31,525 nucleotides of DNA from CBFGTV01 sp965652145. GTDB taxonomy: Bacteria > Bacillota > Clostridia > Peptostreptococcales > Natronincolaceae. Each line of letters starts with the position of its first letter. Within the stretch, counting starts at the first letter, position 1. The stretch is taken from contig CBFGTV010000037.1 of NCBI GenBank assembly GCA_965652145.1, positions 1 through 31,525 of the forward strand. The letters run 5' to 3'. The position numbers were made by a program, and so were the translations under genes. Under the pieces are notes generated by a model. That model saw only the letters and a list, made by a program, of their open reading frames with translations. It was not told the DNA's origin and made no database searches. Below are positions 1-8,157 of this stretch, piece by piece.

Positions 1-2
1 TT

Positions 3-1142
3 ACGGAGGACAATTACCATCGAAATTTTAATAAAGATCAAACCATGATTTTTGCCCGCTGGGAGCAAAAGGAATTTTTAGGCATACCAGTACACTCTAT
101 TAAGCATTATCAGGTTGATGTCAACAATGCCGTCAACAAGCTGCTGAAGAAGGCTGATAAAATTTTTAAAACCCTTAAGACCCATCCCATATATGGCAAT
201 CAATTTTTTTATGATTACTTTATGAAGCTAATTCCCCAGATGGTGGATATCATAGCTGCTGTTTCAAATTTTTATGAAAGAACCCAGGTCTCTTGCCTGA
301 TTGTGGGTACAACAGAGGATTTAATCAGCCGTGTTCTAACCATTATGGCGGGTAGGAGGGGGATTCCCAGTATTTGCATGCAGCATGGTCTGTTAGGAGG
401 AGATGAGGCCTACTTGCCTGTCTTTACCACCAAGGTGGCCATCTATGGGGAATATGAAAAAAAATGGTACCTTGACCGGGGATTAGAGAAAAATCGAATG
501 CTTACCATTGGTCATCCTCAATTTGATGACATATTTACTCAAAAACATATGACCAGGGCAGCTTTTCAAGAAAAATATAAGCTCAACCCCAATAAGACCA
601 TTCTTTTATTTGCTACTCAGCCCAATTATGTTAACATGTGGAATGAGTTAATGGATCAGTTGGCCCCCCTGCCTCAGTTTGAAATTATCATTAAACCTCA
701 CCCCTGGGAGCTTTCACAAAAAGAAAGGGCCAGAAAGCTTGTGGAAAACTACCAGAACTATGAACGTAAATATAAATCTGTAAAATTTATTACCGATAAA
801 AGGATGAAGCTTTTTGATATTTTGCCCAATGTTGATTTTGTAGTCATTAATTTATCCACTGTAGGAATTGAAGCCATGTTATTTGATAAGCCCTTGTGTA
901 TATTAAGTGATAAACCCTTTGCCTACTATGAAAAAATGAGTGATTATCTATACAATTCACCTCAAGAGCTGGCAAAGTTTATCCTGGAATTTTTACAGAA
1001 TCCTGGGATTCAGGAGCAAGCAAGAAAAAAGAGAAAGGAATTTTTAAACTATGCTTACCCTGCACGAATTTCAGGAATGCTTTTAAAGGATGAAATCTCC
1101 AGGCTAATTAAGGAAGTCAATTCGGGCCTGATTGCACCTTGA
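3..1142 (+). CDS. GT-B-type surface polysaccharide glycosyltransferase, 5' partial
   Basis: The reading frame is open from base 3 with no stop before the ATG at 45, so the gene almost certainly begins upstream of the window; the ATG at 45 has no convincing ribosome-binding site. The visible 379 codons resemble capsule or surface-carbohydrate glycosyltransferases with a GT-B fold. They show a MQHG segment, a GHPQFD motif, a KPHP motif and a C-terminal NLSTVGIEAM segment, the usual nucleotide-sugar-binding S-T-x-x-E-A pattern. Family knowledge suggests transfer of a sugar, possibly an activated nonulosonic acid, to a surface acceptor. The acceptor and donor cannot be read from sequence. It lies 39 bp upstream of pseC on the same strand, so it probably belongs to the flagellin or surface glycan cluster. 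A CDP-glycerol-transferase-like protein is the main alternative. Confidence 0.7.
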   Translation, partial: TEDNYHRNFNKDQTMIFARWEQKEFLGIPVHSIKHYQVDVNNAVNKLLKKADKIFKTLKTHPIYGNQFFYDYFMKLIPQMVDIIAAVSNFYERTQVSCLIVGTTEDLISRVLTIMAGRRGIPSICMQHGLLGGDEAYLPVFTTKVAIYGEYEKKWYLDRGLEKNRMLTIGHPQFDDIFTQKHMTRAAFQEKYKLNPNKTILLFATQPNYVNMWNELMDQLAPLPQFEIIIKPHPWELSQKERARKLVENYQNYERKYKSVKFITDKRMKLFDILPNVDFVVINLSTVGIEAMLFDKPLCILSDKPFAYYEKMSDYLYNSPQELAKFILEFLQNPGIQEQARKKRKEFLNYAYPARISGMLLKDEISRLIKEVNSGLIAP

Positions 1143-1181
1143 AAAAACTAAAATCAATGGATATGGAAGGAAGTATTAAAA

Positions 1182-2381
1182 ATGAGCGCTGAAAAATTAG
1201 CCATAAATGGTGGCAAGCCCATAAGGAAGGATTTTTTACCCTATGGCAGACAATGGCTGGATGACGAGGATATTTATGCAGTGGTAAATATATTGAAGGG
1301 GGATTATTTAACCACCGGACCAACCATTGAAGCATTTGAAAAGGCCGTTGCCGATTATGTGGGGGCCAGCTATGCTGTGGCCTTTAGCAATGGAACTGCC
1401 GCCCTTCATGGGGCTTGCTTTGCTGCCGGCATCAATAAAGGTGATGAAGTGATTACTACCCCCCTGACCTTCGCAGCCAGTGCCAATTGTATTCTTTATC
1501 AAGGGGGAGTACCTGTTTTTTCAGATGTAGACCCAATTTCCTATAATATTGACCCGAAGTGTATTGAAGCGAATATCACTGAAAAAACCAAGGCCATTAT
1601 TCCCGTTGACTACACCGGATTACCTGCGGCCCTTGACCAGATTCAGGATTTGGCCAAAAAACATAATCTGATTGTGATAGAGGACGCCGCCCACGGCCTG
1701 GGGGCTCAATTTAAAGGGAAGCCCGTTGGAGCCCTAAGTGATATGACCATGTTCAGCTTTCACCCTGTCAAGCATATTACCACCGGGGAAGGCGGTATCA
1801 TCACGACAAATAATGAAGGGTATTTTCATCTGCTGAAACAATTTAGAAGTCACGGGATCTGCAAGGAAACCCACCGGCTTAGCCAGAATCCCGGCCCCTG
1901 GTATCACGAAATGCAAATATTGGGCTACAACTATAGAATGACAGATATTCAAGCCGCCCTGGGAATGAGTCAATTGAAAAAGCTGGATCGTTTTTTACAA
2001 ATCAGACGCAAATATGCTCACCTTTATAACGAAGCCTTTTCTGGAATAGAGGGTCTTAAGCTTCCAGTCCACACTGACGAGGCTTTGTCTAGCTGGCATT
2101 TATATATTTTACGCCTGGATTTAAAACAGTTTAAGGCTTCCCGCAGGGAAATTTATGAAGCACTGCTGAAGGAGAATATCGGTGTAAATGTTCATTATAT
2201 TCCTGTATATTATCATCCCTATTACCAGCAGCTAGGTTATTGTAAAGGCCTGTGTCCAAGGGCTGAGGCTTTATACGAAGAAATGATTACCCTTCCCCTC
2301 TTCCCTGCCATGACCCTTCGGGATGTAAGGGACGTAATTCAAGGCGTGGAAAAGGTAATTTCCTATTATCATGAAAAGTAA
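1182..2381 (+). CDS. pseC: UDP-4-amino-4,6-dideoxy-N-acetyl-beta-L-altrosamine transaminase (PseC)
   Basis: This is a PLP-dependent aminotransferase of the DegT/DnrJ/EryC1/StrS family, 399 residues, full length. Visible landmarks are the N-terminal INGGKPIRK segment, a SNGTAALHGA phosphate-binding stretch near residue 69, the IEDAAHGLGA segment with the PLP-contacting acidic residues near 167-168, and the Schiff-base lysine at about residue 197 in SFHPVKHITTGEGG. The FHPVKHITTGEGG and TGLPA segments are characteristic of PseC rather than of other sugar aminotransferases. It should convert the UDP-4-keto-6-deoxy sugar made by PseB into the 4-amino altrose derivative, using glutamate. PseG follows 11 bp downstream, which supports the assignment. 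PseB itself is not in the window. Confidence 0.92.
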   Translation: MSAEKLAINGGKPIRKDFLPYGRQWLDDEDIYAVVNILKGDYLTTGPTIEAFEKAVADYVGASYAVAFSNGTAALHGACFAAGINKGDEVITTPLTFAASANCILYQGGVPVFSDVDPISYNIDPKCIEANITEKTKAIIPVDYTGLPAALDQIQDLAKKHNLIVIEDAAHGLGAQFKGKPVGALSDMTMFSFHPVKHITTGEGGIITTNNEGYFHLLKQFRSHGICKETHRLSQNPGPWYHEMQILGYNYRMTDIQAALGMSQLKKLDRFLQIRRKYAHLYNEAFSGIEGLKLPVHTDEALSSWHLYILRLDLKQFKASRREIYEALLKENIGVNVHYIPVYYHPYYQQLGYCKGLCPRAEALYEEMITLPLFPAMTLRDVRDVIQGVEKVISYYHEK

Positions 2382-2392
2382 GGTGATTTTCT

Positions 2393-3439
2393 TTGATTCC
2401 AGAAGCCCGACAGCATTTTTTGTTTCGTACAGATGCCTCTAGCGAAATTGGAATAGGCCATTTTATGCGCTCCCTGGCCATGGCCCAGGCCTTTATGGAT
2501 CTGGGCCATGAAATTACTTTTCTTTGCCTTTCGTTACCCCTTCATCTAAGAAGCCTGCTGAAGGCCGAGGACATCTCCTTTATTTCCCCAGAGCATATAG
2601 CCGTGGGCAGCCACCTTGATGCCCAGCTGACCGCCCAGTACGCTGACTGGCTGGAAGCCGACTGGATTATTGCTGATGGGTATCAATTTGACGCATCCTA
2701 CCAAAATATTATAAAAACCCAGGGTCACCGATTAATGCTATTGGATGATTATGGTCACTCAGCCTATTACTTTGCCGATATCCTTCTAAATACTGGCCTG
2801 GGAGCCAGCCAAAGTCTGTACAAAAATCGAGAACCCTCCACATTACTTCTTTTAGGCCCAGAATATATGCCTATACGTCGTGAATTTTTAATTGGTCGTC
2901 ATACAAAAAAAATACGCCCGCTAGGCAAAAACCTATTGGTTACCATGGGCGGCTCTGACCCTACAAATATGACAGCTAAAATTTTAAAGAGCTTAGCCCA
3001 ATTCAATATACCCTATCACATTAGGGTAATCATTGGTCCGGCCTATTCAAATATAAAGGAGCTCTTAGAGTTTATTCAAGGCACCCAAGGAATCACACTT
3101 TTTTATAATGTGAAAAATATGCTGCCCTACATGCTATGGGCTGATTTAGCCATTTCAGCAGGGGGAGGTACCCTGGCGGAAATGGCCTATATAGGACTGC
3201 CCAGCCTTATTATCAAAACTGCAGCCAATCAAAGGTTCTGTCATCTATACGATGAAAGGTATGGTGCTTCCCTTTTTCTTGGAAATGCTGATGAAATAAC
3301 TGAAAATACCATTGGTCTAAAGGTTACCCAATTAATGAACGATTTTGGCCTGCGTCGTCAAATGAGTCTGAATGGCCAAAAATTAATAGATGGTTTGGGA
3401 GCCAAAAGGCTTCTTAATAGACTGATATCTTTTCAATAG
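2393..3439 (+). CDS. pseG: UDP-2,4-diacetamido-2,4,6-trideoxy-beta-L-altropyranose hydrolase (PseG)
   Basis: This 348-residue protein starts at a TTG with an AAGGTGA ribosome-binding site about six bases upstream. The N-terminus has the PseG signature FRTDASSEIGIGHFMRSLA, with the proposed catalytic histidine at residue 23 in GIGH. The C-terminal half has a GT-B UDP-binding region including AISAGGGTLAEMAYIGLP. PseG removes UDP from the diacetamido altrose sugar to give the free hexose used by PseI. It sits directly after pseC, probably in one transcript. A terminator-like inverted repeat follows at 3456-3487. The similar gene in other organisms is sometimes fused to PseH or to the cytidylyltransferase; here it stands alone. 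Confidence 0.93.
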   Translation: MIPEARQHFLFRTDASSEIGIGHFMRSLAMAQAFMDLGHEITFLCLSLPLHLRSLLKAEDISFISPEHIAVGSHLDAQLTAQYADWLEADWIIADGYQFDASYQNIIKTQGHRLMLLDDYGHSAYYFADILLNTGLGASQSLYKNREPSTLLLLGPEYMPIRREFLIGRHTKKIRPLGKNLLVTMGGSDPTNMTAKILKSLAQFNIPYHIRVIIGPAYSNIKELLEFIQGTQGITLFYNVKNMLPYMLWADLAISAGGGTLAEMAYIGLPSLIIKTAANQRFCHLYDERYGASLFLGNADEITENTIGLKVTQLMNDFGLRRQMSLNGQKLIDGLGAKRLLNRLISFQ

Positions 3440-3455
3440 GCCGTATAAAGAAATT

Positions 3456-3487
3456 AAACCCAGAGTCCTATTCAGCACCCTGGGTTT
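3456..3487. terminator. Probable bidirectional terminator between pseG and the methylase
   Basis: AAACCCAG at 3456-3463 pairs with CTGGGTTT at 3480-3487 across a 16-base loop, flanked by AAATT and AATTT that can extend the helix. It sits between two convergent genes, where a terminator usable from both sides is expected. The U tract is short. Confidence 0.6.
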
Positions 3488-3510
3488 TCAATTTAAAAAG
3501 ATGTGTGGTA

Positions 3511-4122
3511 TCAGCTTTTCTCTAATAAAAACCAGGTAATATCATCTAAAGGGAAATTGGGATCGTATCGATAAACAAAGCCGTATTTGATTAATCTTAA
3601 ATCTTTATATTTTTTCAGCATTTCCCCTGCAAAGTCCCGTTTAAACAATTTGTTTTCATGTCCTCGATAGGCTACAGAAACCGGTGTGGGGTTATAATAT
3701 TCTGCAATACAAATATACTTTTTACTGCTTTGATACAGCAATTCATAGACTTGATCCAAATACTGGGGATTGATATGGATTAATACACCCTTTGTCAATA
3801 CAAAATCTCTTTGATAATCGGGCTTAAAATCTAAAATAGATTGATGGTATACCTTAATATTGCCCAGCTCCTTTAATTGATTGGCTGCCTGCTCATTTAT
3901 TTCTATAGCTGACAAAGACATTTTGGGCTTAATTAATCTGATTGCCTGAAGATTAAGACCTATATTGGCCCCAAATTCTAAAACAGAATTAACCCCTCTG
4001 GTATAGGATAGGATTTCTGCTATAAGAGAGATGTTATTGGTAAAATCATTGTTCCGTTCAATATATTGATTTCCAAATTCACCAGCCCAAAAGGCTTCCT
4101 GTTCCAATGTAAATCGACTCAT
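3511..4122 (-). CDS. Pseudaminic acid biosynthesis-associated methylase
   Basis: This is a class I SAM-dependent methyltransferase of 203 residues. The N-terminal QEAFWAGEFGNQYIERN segment is typical of the methylase family found with pseudaminic acid clusters (TIGR03587-like, from memory). It is followed by the SAM-binding motif I VLEFGANIGLNL, an acidic residue in AIEINEQA, and a motif IV-like LTKGVLIHINP. The ATG at 4122 is preferred over a TTG six bases upstream, because AAAGGAGTG at 4131-4139 then sits at a normal distance of about eight bases. It is transcribed against the flanking pse genes, so it has its own promoter. By context it may methylate pseudaminic acid, its carrier or the glycosylated protein. 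The acceptor is unknown. Confidence 0.85.
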   Translation of the reverse strand: MSRFTLEQEAFWAGEFGNQYIERNNDFTNNISLIAEILSYTRGVNSVLEFGANIGLNLQAIRLIKPKMSLSAIEINEQAANQLKELGNIKVYHQSILDFKPDYQRDFVLTKGVLIHINPQYLDQVYELLYQSSKKYICIAEYYNPTPVSVAYRGHENKLFKRDFAGEMLKKYKDLRLIKYGFVYRYDPNFPLDDITWFLLEKS

Positions 4123-4169
4123 TGACAAAGCACTCCTTTATATATATGTGATCTGAAGATTATGGCCTT

Positions 4170-4184
4170 CTTCATTATATGAAG
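4170..4184. repeat. Palindrome CTTCAT-TAT-ATGAAG in the divergent methylase/synthase region
   Basis: The 15-base palindrome lies between the methylase start (minus strand) and the fused synthase (plus strand). On the minus strand it contains TATAAT, so it could be a -10 region within an operator. No matching -35 is clear. Confidence 0.3.
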
Positions 4185-4222
4185 AGCGCCAATAAAAGGG
4201 TGCCGAGATGCAGTGGCATATT

Positions 4223-4251
4223 TTGTATCAAATCATAAAATACAGTATGAT
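4223..4251 (+). promoter_or_regulatory. Possible sigma-A promoter of the synthase-pseH-pseI transcript
   Basis: TTGTAT at 4223-4228 and TATGAT at 4246-4251 are separated by 17 bases, 29 bases before the ATG at 4281. The -10 is a 5/6 match and the -35 is weak. Placement after the divergent methylase makes a promoter here necessary. Confidence 0.45.
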
Positions 4252-4280
4252 CACATTACATTAATATGGAGGATTGAAGA

Positions 4281-6062
4281 ATGGAAAGAACTAAAATCAT
4301 TGCCGAAATTGCCAACGCCCACCAGGGAGATGCCAATATACTGATGGGTTTGATTAAGGCGGCGGCTGCCGCCAGGGCCGATGCAGTAAAATTTCAGTGG
4401 TTTAAATATAATTACCTGGCAACAAAGGATTATTCCTTTTATGAGGCCTATCAACAGCTCTTTTTCCCCCAGGCCATATGGAAAAAAGCTTTAAAATATG
4501 CCAAAGAGCTGGGAATGGAGATATGGGTAGATGTATTTGATCAATGGGGATTAAACCTGGTTTATGAATTTCATTCCCTGATTGACGGCTTTAAAATTCC
4601 ACCTACCATTATACAGTCCGACAATATGATCAGAGAGCTACTCACCTTTAACAAGTCGGTTCTTTTGGGGGTTGGTGGCTGGTATGACAGTGAAATTGAC
4701 AGCTTTATCGATTTGGTTCGCCAACATAAAGGCACCCAAAAACTAACTTTAATCCATGGCTTTCAGGGCTACCCCACCAAAACAACCGATGCCAATCTAA
4801 GGCGAATTCAGTACCTAAGGAATCGCTACCAGCTTCCAGTTGGCTTTGCTGACCATGAGGATGCCTCAAAGCCCCTTGCCCAAGCCCTACCTGTATATGC
4901 CATCTTTGCAGGGGCGGTCTTAATTGAAAAGCACATAACCCTTAATCGTAATAAAAAGGGGTACGATTATTTTTCCGCCCTGGAACCCCATGAATTTGAA
5001 GCTATGGTCAATCAGCTTCGAATAGCAGAGCCGGCCCTGGGCAGCATCCAGGTAAATGAAGCTGAGCGAGGCTATTTAAAGGATTCCCTTCGGGTAGTGG
5101 CTAAAACCCCCCTGGAGCCTGGGGAAATTGTAACCCTTGACAAGGTAGCTTTCAAGCGCTGTGCCGCTGAAAATGCTTTGATGCCTAAAGCCTTGAAGGA
5201 AAAGCTGCCCCTGGTGGTTCAATCAGAGAAAAAAATTCTTCAAGACCAGCCAATTTTAATGGAGCAGCTGGAAAAGCCTAAAATCACCATTGGAGTAATT
5301 TGCAGACTTAAATCCACCCGATTGGCTCAAAAGGCCTTACTTCCCATTTATGGGATTCCTTCGGTGGAGCGCTGTTTAATCAATTGCCTGGCAGTGCCTG
5401 AGGTAGACCAAGTGGTACTGGCGACCTCTCATTTGTCGGAGGATGATCCCCTTGAGGAATTTACCCTGGGGGGTAAGGTTAAGGTTTTACGTGGCGATCC
5501 AGATAATGTGGCCGGGCGTTTATTACAGGCTGCCCAGGAAACAAACGCCAATATTATTCTCCGGGTTACAGGAGATTGCCCTGCCGTTTCACCGGAAATA
5601 TTGAGCCTGCTAATTGAAGCCCACTTAAGGACAGGAAGTGATTTAACCCTGCCCAGGGCCGAGCATGCACCTGGAACAGCAGGAGACGTCTATACCGTAG
5701 AGGCCTTAAAACGTCTACTGAATCAATCTAAGCCCCTGACCCATACCGAATATCTTTCCTTTTATTATCTCAACAATCCTGATATTTTCTCTGTTCATCG
5801 CCTTGAGCTGCCGGCGGAGCTGCAATATCCCCAATGGCGCCTAACTTTGGATGAACAGAAGGACCTGGAGGTCTTTGAGCATATTTATCGAGATTTGGAT
5901 GTTCAGCACAGGCCCCTGTTTTTTCATCAAATAAGAAATTACCTGCTTACCCACCCCCATGTGACTAAAATTAATGCCGATGTACGATTAAAGTGGAAGG
6001 TGGATAAAAAGCTAATTAAGGAATTGCTGGAGGCAACAAAGCTAAATCATCATAGTCATTAG
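4281..6062 (+). CDS. Fused NeuB/PseI-like nonulosonate synthase and SpsF-like cytidylyltransferase
   Basis: This is a 593-residue two-enzyme fusion. Residues 1-255 are a NeuB-family synthase barrel (IIAEIANAHQGD at the start, GFADHED near 188-194, LIEKHITLNR with the metal-type histidine at 217, and SALEPHEFE). Residues about 268-330 look like the C-terminal SAF/antifreeze domain. Residues about 334-593 are an SpsF/NTP-transferase domain (ITIGVICRLKSTRLAQKAL, LRVTGDCPAVSP, WRLTLDEQKDLEV). By family, the first half condenses phosphoenolpyruvate with a hexosamine and the second activates the product with CTP. The barrel is divergent: the usual STGM segment is replaced by GVGGW near 130-134. The start has GGAGG at 4268-4272. 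It precedes pseH by 11 bp. Its exact sugar is uncertain, because a separate PseI lies downstream. Confidence 0.8.
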   Translation: MERTKIIAEIANAHQGDANILMGLIKAAAAARADAVKFQWFKYNYLATKDYSFYEAYQQLFFPQAIWKKALKYAKELGMEIWVDVFDQWGLNLVYEFHSLIDGFKIPPTIIQSDNMIRELLTFNKSVLLGVGGWYDSEIDSFIDLVRQHKGTQKLTLIHGFQGYPTKTTDANLRRIQYLRNRYQLPVGFADHEDASKPLAQALPVYAIFAGAVLIEKHITLNRNKKGYDYFSALEPHEFEAMVNQLRIAEPALGSIQVNEAERGYLKDSLRVVAKTPLEPGEIVTLDKVAFKRCAAENALMPKALKEKLPLVVQSEKKILQDQPILMEQLEKPKITIGVICRLKSTRLAQKALLPIYGIPSVERCLINCLAVPEVDQVVLATSHLSEDDPLEEFTLGGKVKVLRGDPDNVAGRLLQAAQETNANIILRVTGDCPAVSPEILSLLIEAHLRTGSDLTLPRAEHAPGTAGDVYTVEALKRLLNQSKPLTHTEYLSFYYLNNPDIFSVHRLELPAELQYPQWRLTLDEQKDLEVFEHIYRDLDVQHRPLFFHQIRNYLLTHPHVTKINADVRLKWKVDKKLIKELLEATKLNHHSH

Positions 6063-6073
6063 GAGGGTTGTTT

Positions 6074-6628
6074 ATGATCGAAATAAGTCATTGTAATTTA
6101 GTTGATTTGCAGGAAAACCACAGAGATTTACTCTTCAAGTGGCGTAACCAGAAGCATATACGGATCAATATGTATCACGACCAGATCATCAGCCCTCAGG
6201 CCCACAATCTTTGGTTTGACAGAGCCCTGGCCTCCAACGGTATCATTGGCAAGATCATGGTGTGGAAGGACACTCCCTTGGGCTTTGTCAACTTTACCAA
6301 TTTTGATCCCGTTAATAACCGGTGTGAATGGGGCTTTTACATTGGCGAGCCCAAGGCACCAAAGGGAGCTGGAAAGATCATGGGAATACTGGCCTTAGAT
6401 TATATATTTCACGTTCAGCATATTAGAAAGTTATGTGCAGAAGTATTGTCTGTTAATCATAAAAGTCTTCAATATCACCAACGACTGGGCTTTGTAGAGG
6501 AAGGCAGGCTCAAGGAACATCTGCTAAGGAATAACGGCTATATCGACGTGATCGTTTATGCACTCTTCCCTCAAAAATGGAACGAAACCCGAGGGCAGCT
6601 TTTAAAAGAATGGAGGAAACAATTATGA
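6074..6628 (+). CDS. pseH: UDP-4-amino-4,6-dideoxy-N-acetyl-beta-L-altrosamine N-acetyltransferase (PseH)
   Basis: This is a GNAT-fold acetyltransferase of 184 residues. The ATG at 6074 follows AGGAGGG at 6061-6067 at normal spacing; an in-frame TTG at 6068 is too close to that site to be used. Typical PseH features are the LLFKWRNQKHIRINMYHD region near the N-terminus, the GFVNFTNFD strand, the WGFYIGEPKAPKGAGK acetyl-CoA-binding loop and the C-terminal LQYHQRLGFVEEGRLKEHL segment. It acetylates the 4-amino group of the PseC product using acetyl-CoA. Its stop overlaps the pseI start by four bases (ATGA), indicating translational coupling. Confidence 0.9.
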   Translation: MIEISHCNLVDLQENHRDLLFKWRNQKHIRINMYHDQIISPQAHNLWFDRALASNGIIGKIMVWKDTPLGFVNFTNFDPVNNRCEWGFYIGEPKAPKGAGKIMGILALDYIFHVQHIRKLCAEVLSVNHKSLQYHQRLGFVEEGRLKEHLLRNNGYIDVIVYALFPQKWNETRGQLLKEWRKQL

Positions 6629-7677
6629 TTACCCCCGTGTATCTGGGTAAAAGAGCCATTGGCCCTGGTTATCCACCCTTTATTATTGCTGAAATGTCAG
6701 GCAACCATAACCAATCTCTGGAACGGGCCTTAAAAATCGTAGAAGCCGCAGCCAAGGCAGGTGTTCACGCTCTAAAGCTTCAAACCTATACAGCCGATAC
6801 CATGACCCTGGATATAAACGATGATCACTTCACGATCAACGAAGAAAAAAGCCTATGGAAGGGCTATTCCCTCTACCAGCTTTACCAGGAGGCCTATACC
6901 CCCTGGGAATGGCATAAACCCATTTTTGATCGGTGCAGGGAGCTGGGAATCATTGCCTTTAGCAGCCCCTTTGATGAGAGTGCCGTTGATTTTCTTGAAG
7001 AGCTGAATGTCCCCTGTTATAAGGTGGCTTCCTTTGAGAATACTGATTTACCCTTAATTAAAAAAATTGCTGCCACTGGAAAGCCCATGATTATATCTAC
7101 CGGGATGGCCACCATTGCCGAGTTGGATGAAACCGTCAGAACCGCCAGGGAGACTGGGTGCCAAGATTTAATACTGTTAAAATGCACCAGTACCTACCCT
7201 GCCTCCCCCGAAAACACCAATTTGGTTACTATCCCCCATATGCAAGAGCTATTTCAGTGCCATACAGGTTTATCTGACCATACCATGGGGGTGGGGGCCG
7301 CTGTGGCTAGTATCGCCCTGGGGGCAACAGTAATTGAAAAGCATTTTACCCTTTCCCGGGCCGAAGGAGGGGTTGATGCCGCCTTTTCCTTAGAGCCTGA
7401 AGAGATGGCACAGCTGATTATAGAAGCCCAACGGGCCTGGCAGGCTCTGGGCCGTATTTCCTATGGTGCCACCAAGGCAGAAAAATCCTCTGTGGGCCTG
7501 AGAAGATCATTATATATTACAAAGGACATGAAAGCCGGCGAAGCTTTAAGCAGGGAGAATCTGAGGGCCATCAGACCCGGTTTGGGGCTGCCCCCCAGGT
7601 ATTATGAGCTGCTCCTTGGCAGAGTCGTAAAACAGGATATAAAAAGGGGTACACCCTTATCCTGGGATTTAATATAA
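6625..7677 (+). CDS. pseI: Pseudaminic acid synthase (PseI)
   Basis: This NeuB-family enzyme has 350 residues from the ATG at 6625, which has GGAGG at 6612-6616 and overlaps the pseH stop. Landmarks are FIIAEMSGNHNQSLERA near residue 19, IISTGMAT near 157, LKCTSTYPA near 186, GLSDHT with His219, and IEKHFTLSR with His240, the two histidines expected to bind the metal. A C-terminal SAF domain lies at about 291-350. It condenses phosphoenolpyruvate with the 2,4-diacetamido altrose released by PseG to make pseudaminic acid. It matches canonical PseI more closely than the synthase half of the fused protein upstream. It ends the plus-strand cluster and is followed by an inverted repeat. Confidence 0.93.
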   Translation: MITPVYLGKRAIGPGYPPFIIAEMSGNHNQSLERALKIVEAAAKAGVHALKLQTYTADTMTLDINDDHFTINEEKSLWKGYSLYQLYQEAYTPWEWHKPIFDRCRELGIIAFSSPFDESAVDFLEELNVPCYKVASFENTDLPLIKKIAATGKPMIISTGMATIAELDETVRTARETGCQDLILLKCTSTYPASPENTNLVTIPHMQELFQCHTGLSDHTMGVGAAVASIALGATVIEKHFTLSRAEGGVDAAFSLEPEEMAQLIIEAQRAWQALGRISYGATKAEKSSVGLRRSLYITKDMKAGEALSRENLRAIRPGLGLPPRYYELLLGRVVKQDIKRGTPLSWDLI

Positions 7678-7682
7678 AACGT

Positions 7683-7722
7683 AAGGTCAGCAATCCTTGA
7701 AAAGGGATTTTGAGCTGACCTT
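7683..7722. terminator. Hairpin after pseI
   Basis: AAGGTCAGC at 7683-7691 pairs perfectly with GCTGACCTT at 7714-7722. Between them ATCC and GGAT (or CCTT and AAGG) can pair again. It lies between convergent genes. The following U tract is poor, so termination may be partial or shared with the minus strand. Confidence 0.5.
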
Positions 7723-7741
7723 TACACAGTTATAATCCGTA

Positions 7742-8023
7742 TTATTTTTTTAACTTTTTGATTTGATTCTGAATATAGTCTAAATTCTCTAATTCATCGG
7801 GATCAAAATCCTTTTTCCCGTTAATGATTATGGCTTTATCGTCCAATCGCTGTTTAATCATAAAATATTTCTTTTCTTCAACTTCGTTGACAGTCTCCTG
7901 ATTTGGTTCCCAGGGCTCATAGGCTTCATATTTCCATTGCCTCCCCTGCTGATATATAATAAAGCTTTTTTCACCTTCCTTCAGGGGCTGCTGAAGCTGT
8001 TCGGCCAGTTCCTTTAGTCGCAA
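7742..8023 (-). CDS. Small uncharacterised protein, 93 residues
   Basis: I do not recognise this family. The protein starts at a TTG with AAAGGAGGA at 8031-8039 at good spacing and a strong sigma-A promoter further upstream, so it is probably a real gene. It is highly charged, with an aromatic central part (FIIYQQGRQWKYEAYEPWEP), an acidic stretch and a lysine-rich C-terminus (IQNQIKKLKK). There is no signal peptide or membrane segment, so it is likely cytosolic. It is transcribed divergently from the winged-helix regulator at 8158, with which it may share regulation. Confidence 0.6.
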   Translation of the reverse strand: MRLKELAEQLQQPLKEGEKSFIIYQQGRQWKYEAYEPWEPNQETVNEVEEKKYFMIKQRLDDKAIIINGKKDFDPDELENLDYIQNQIKKLKK

Positions 8024-8057
8024 AGTCTGTTCCTCCTTTAAATGGCTTGTTTATACA

Positions 8058-8086
8058 ATTATAAAGAATTCTGGCTATTGAAACAA
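8058..8086 (-). promoter_or_regulatory. Sigma-A promoter of the 93-residue protein
   Basis: Read on the minus strand, TTGTTT (8086-8081) and a perfect TATAAT (8063-8058) are separated by 17 bases, 34 bases before the TTG start at 8023. Confidence 0.6.
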
Positions 8087-8157
8087 GGTATTTTTTTCTC
8101 GATTTATCTGCTGCAAACAAGATTGCATTGACGATTGATATTACAGGAGGTGTTACG

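Noticed and set aside
4211..4230. Possible sigma-54 promoter (TGGCATATTTTGTAT) before the fused synthase
   Set aside because: The -12 half lacks GC and the spacing does not fit, unlike the clear site at 20045-20060.
6102..6398. Plus-strand 98-codon frame inside pseH
   Set aside because: It is an out-of-frame shadow of the clear PseH reading frame.
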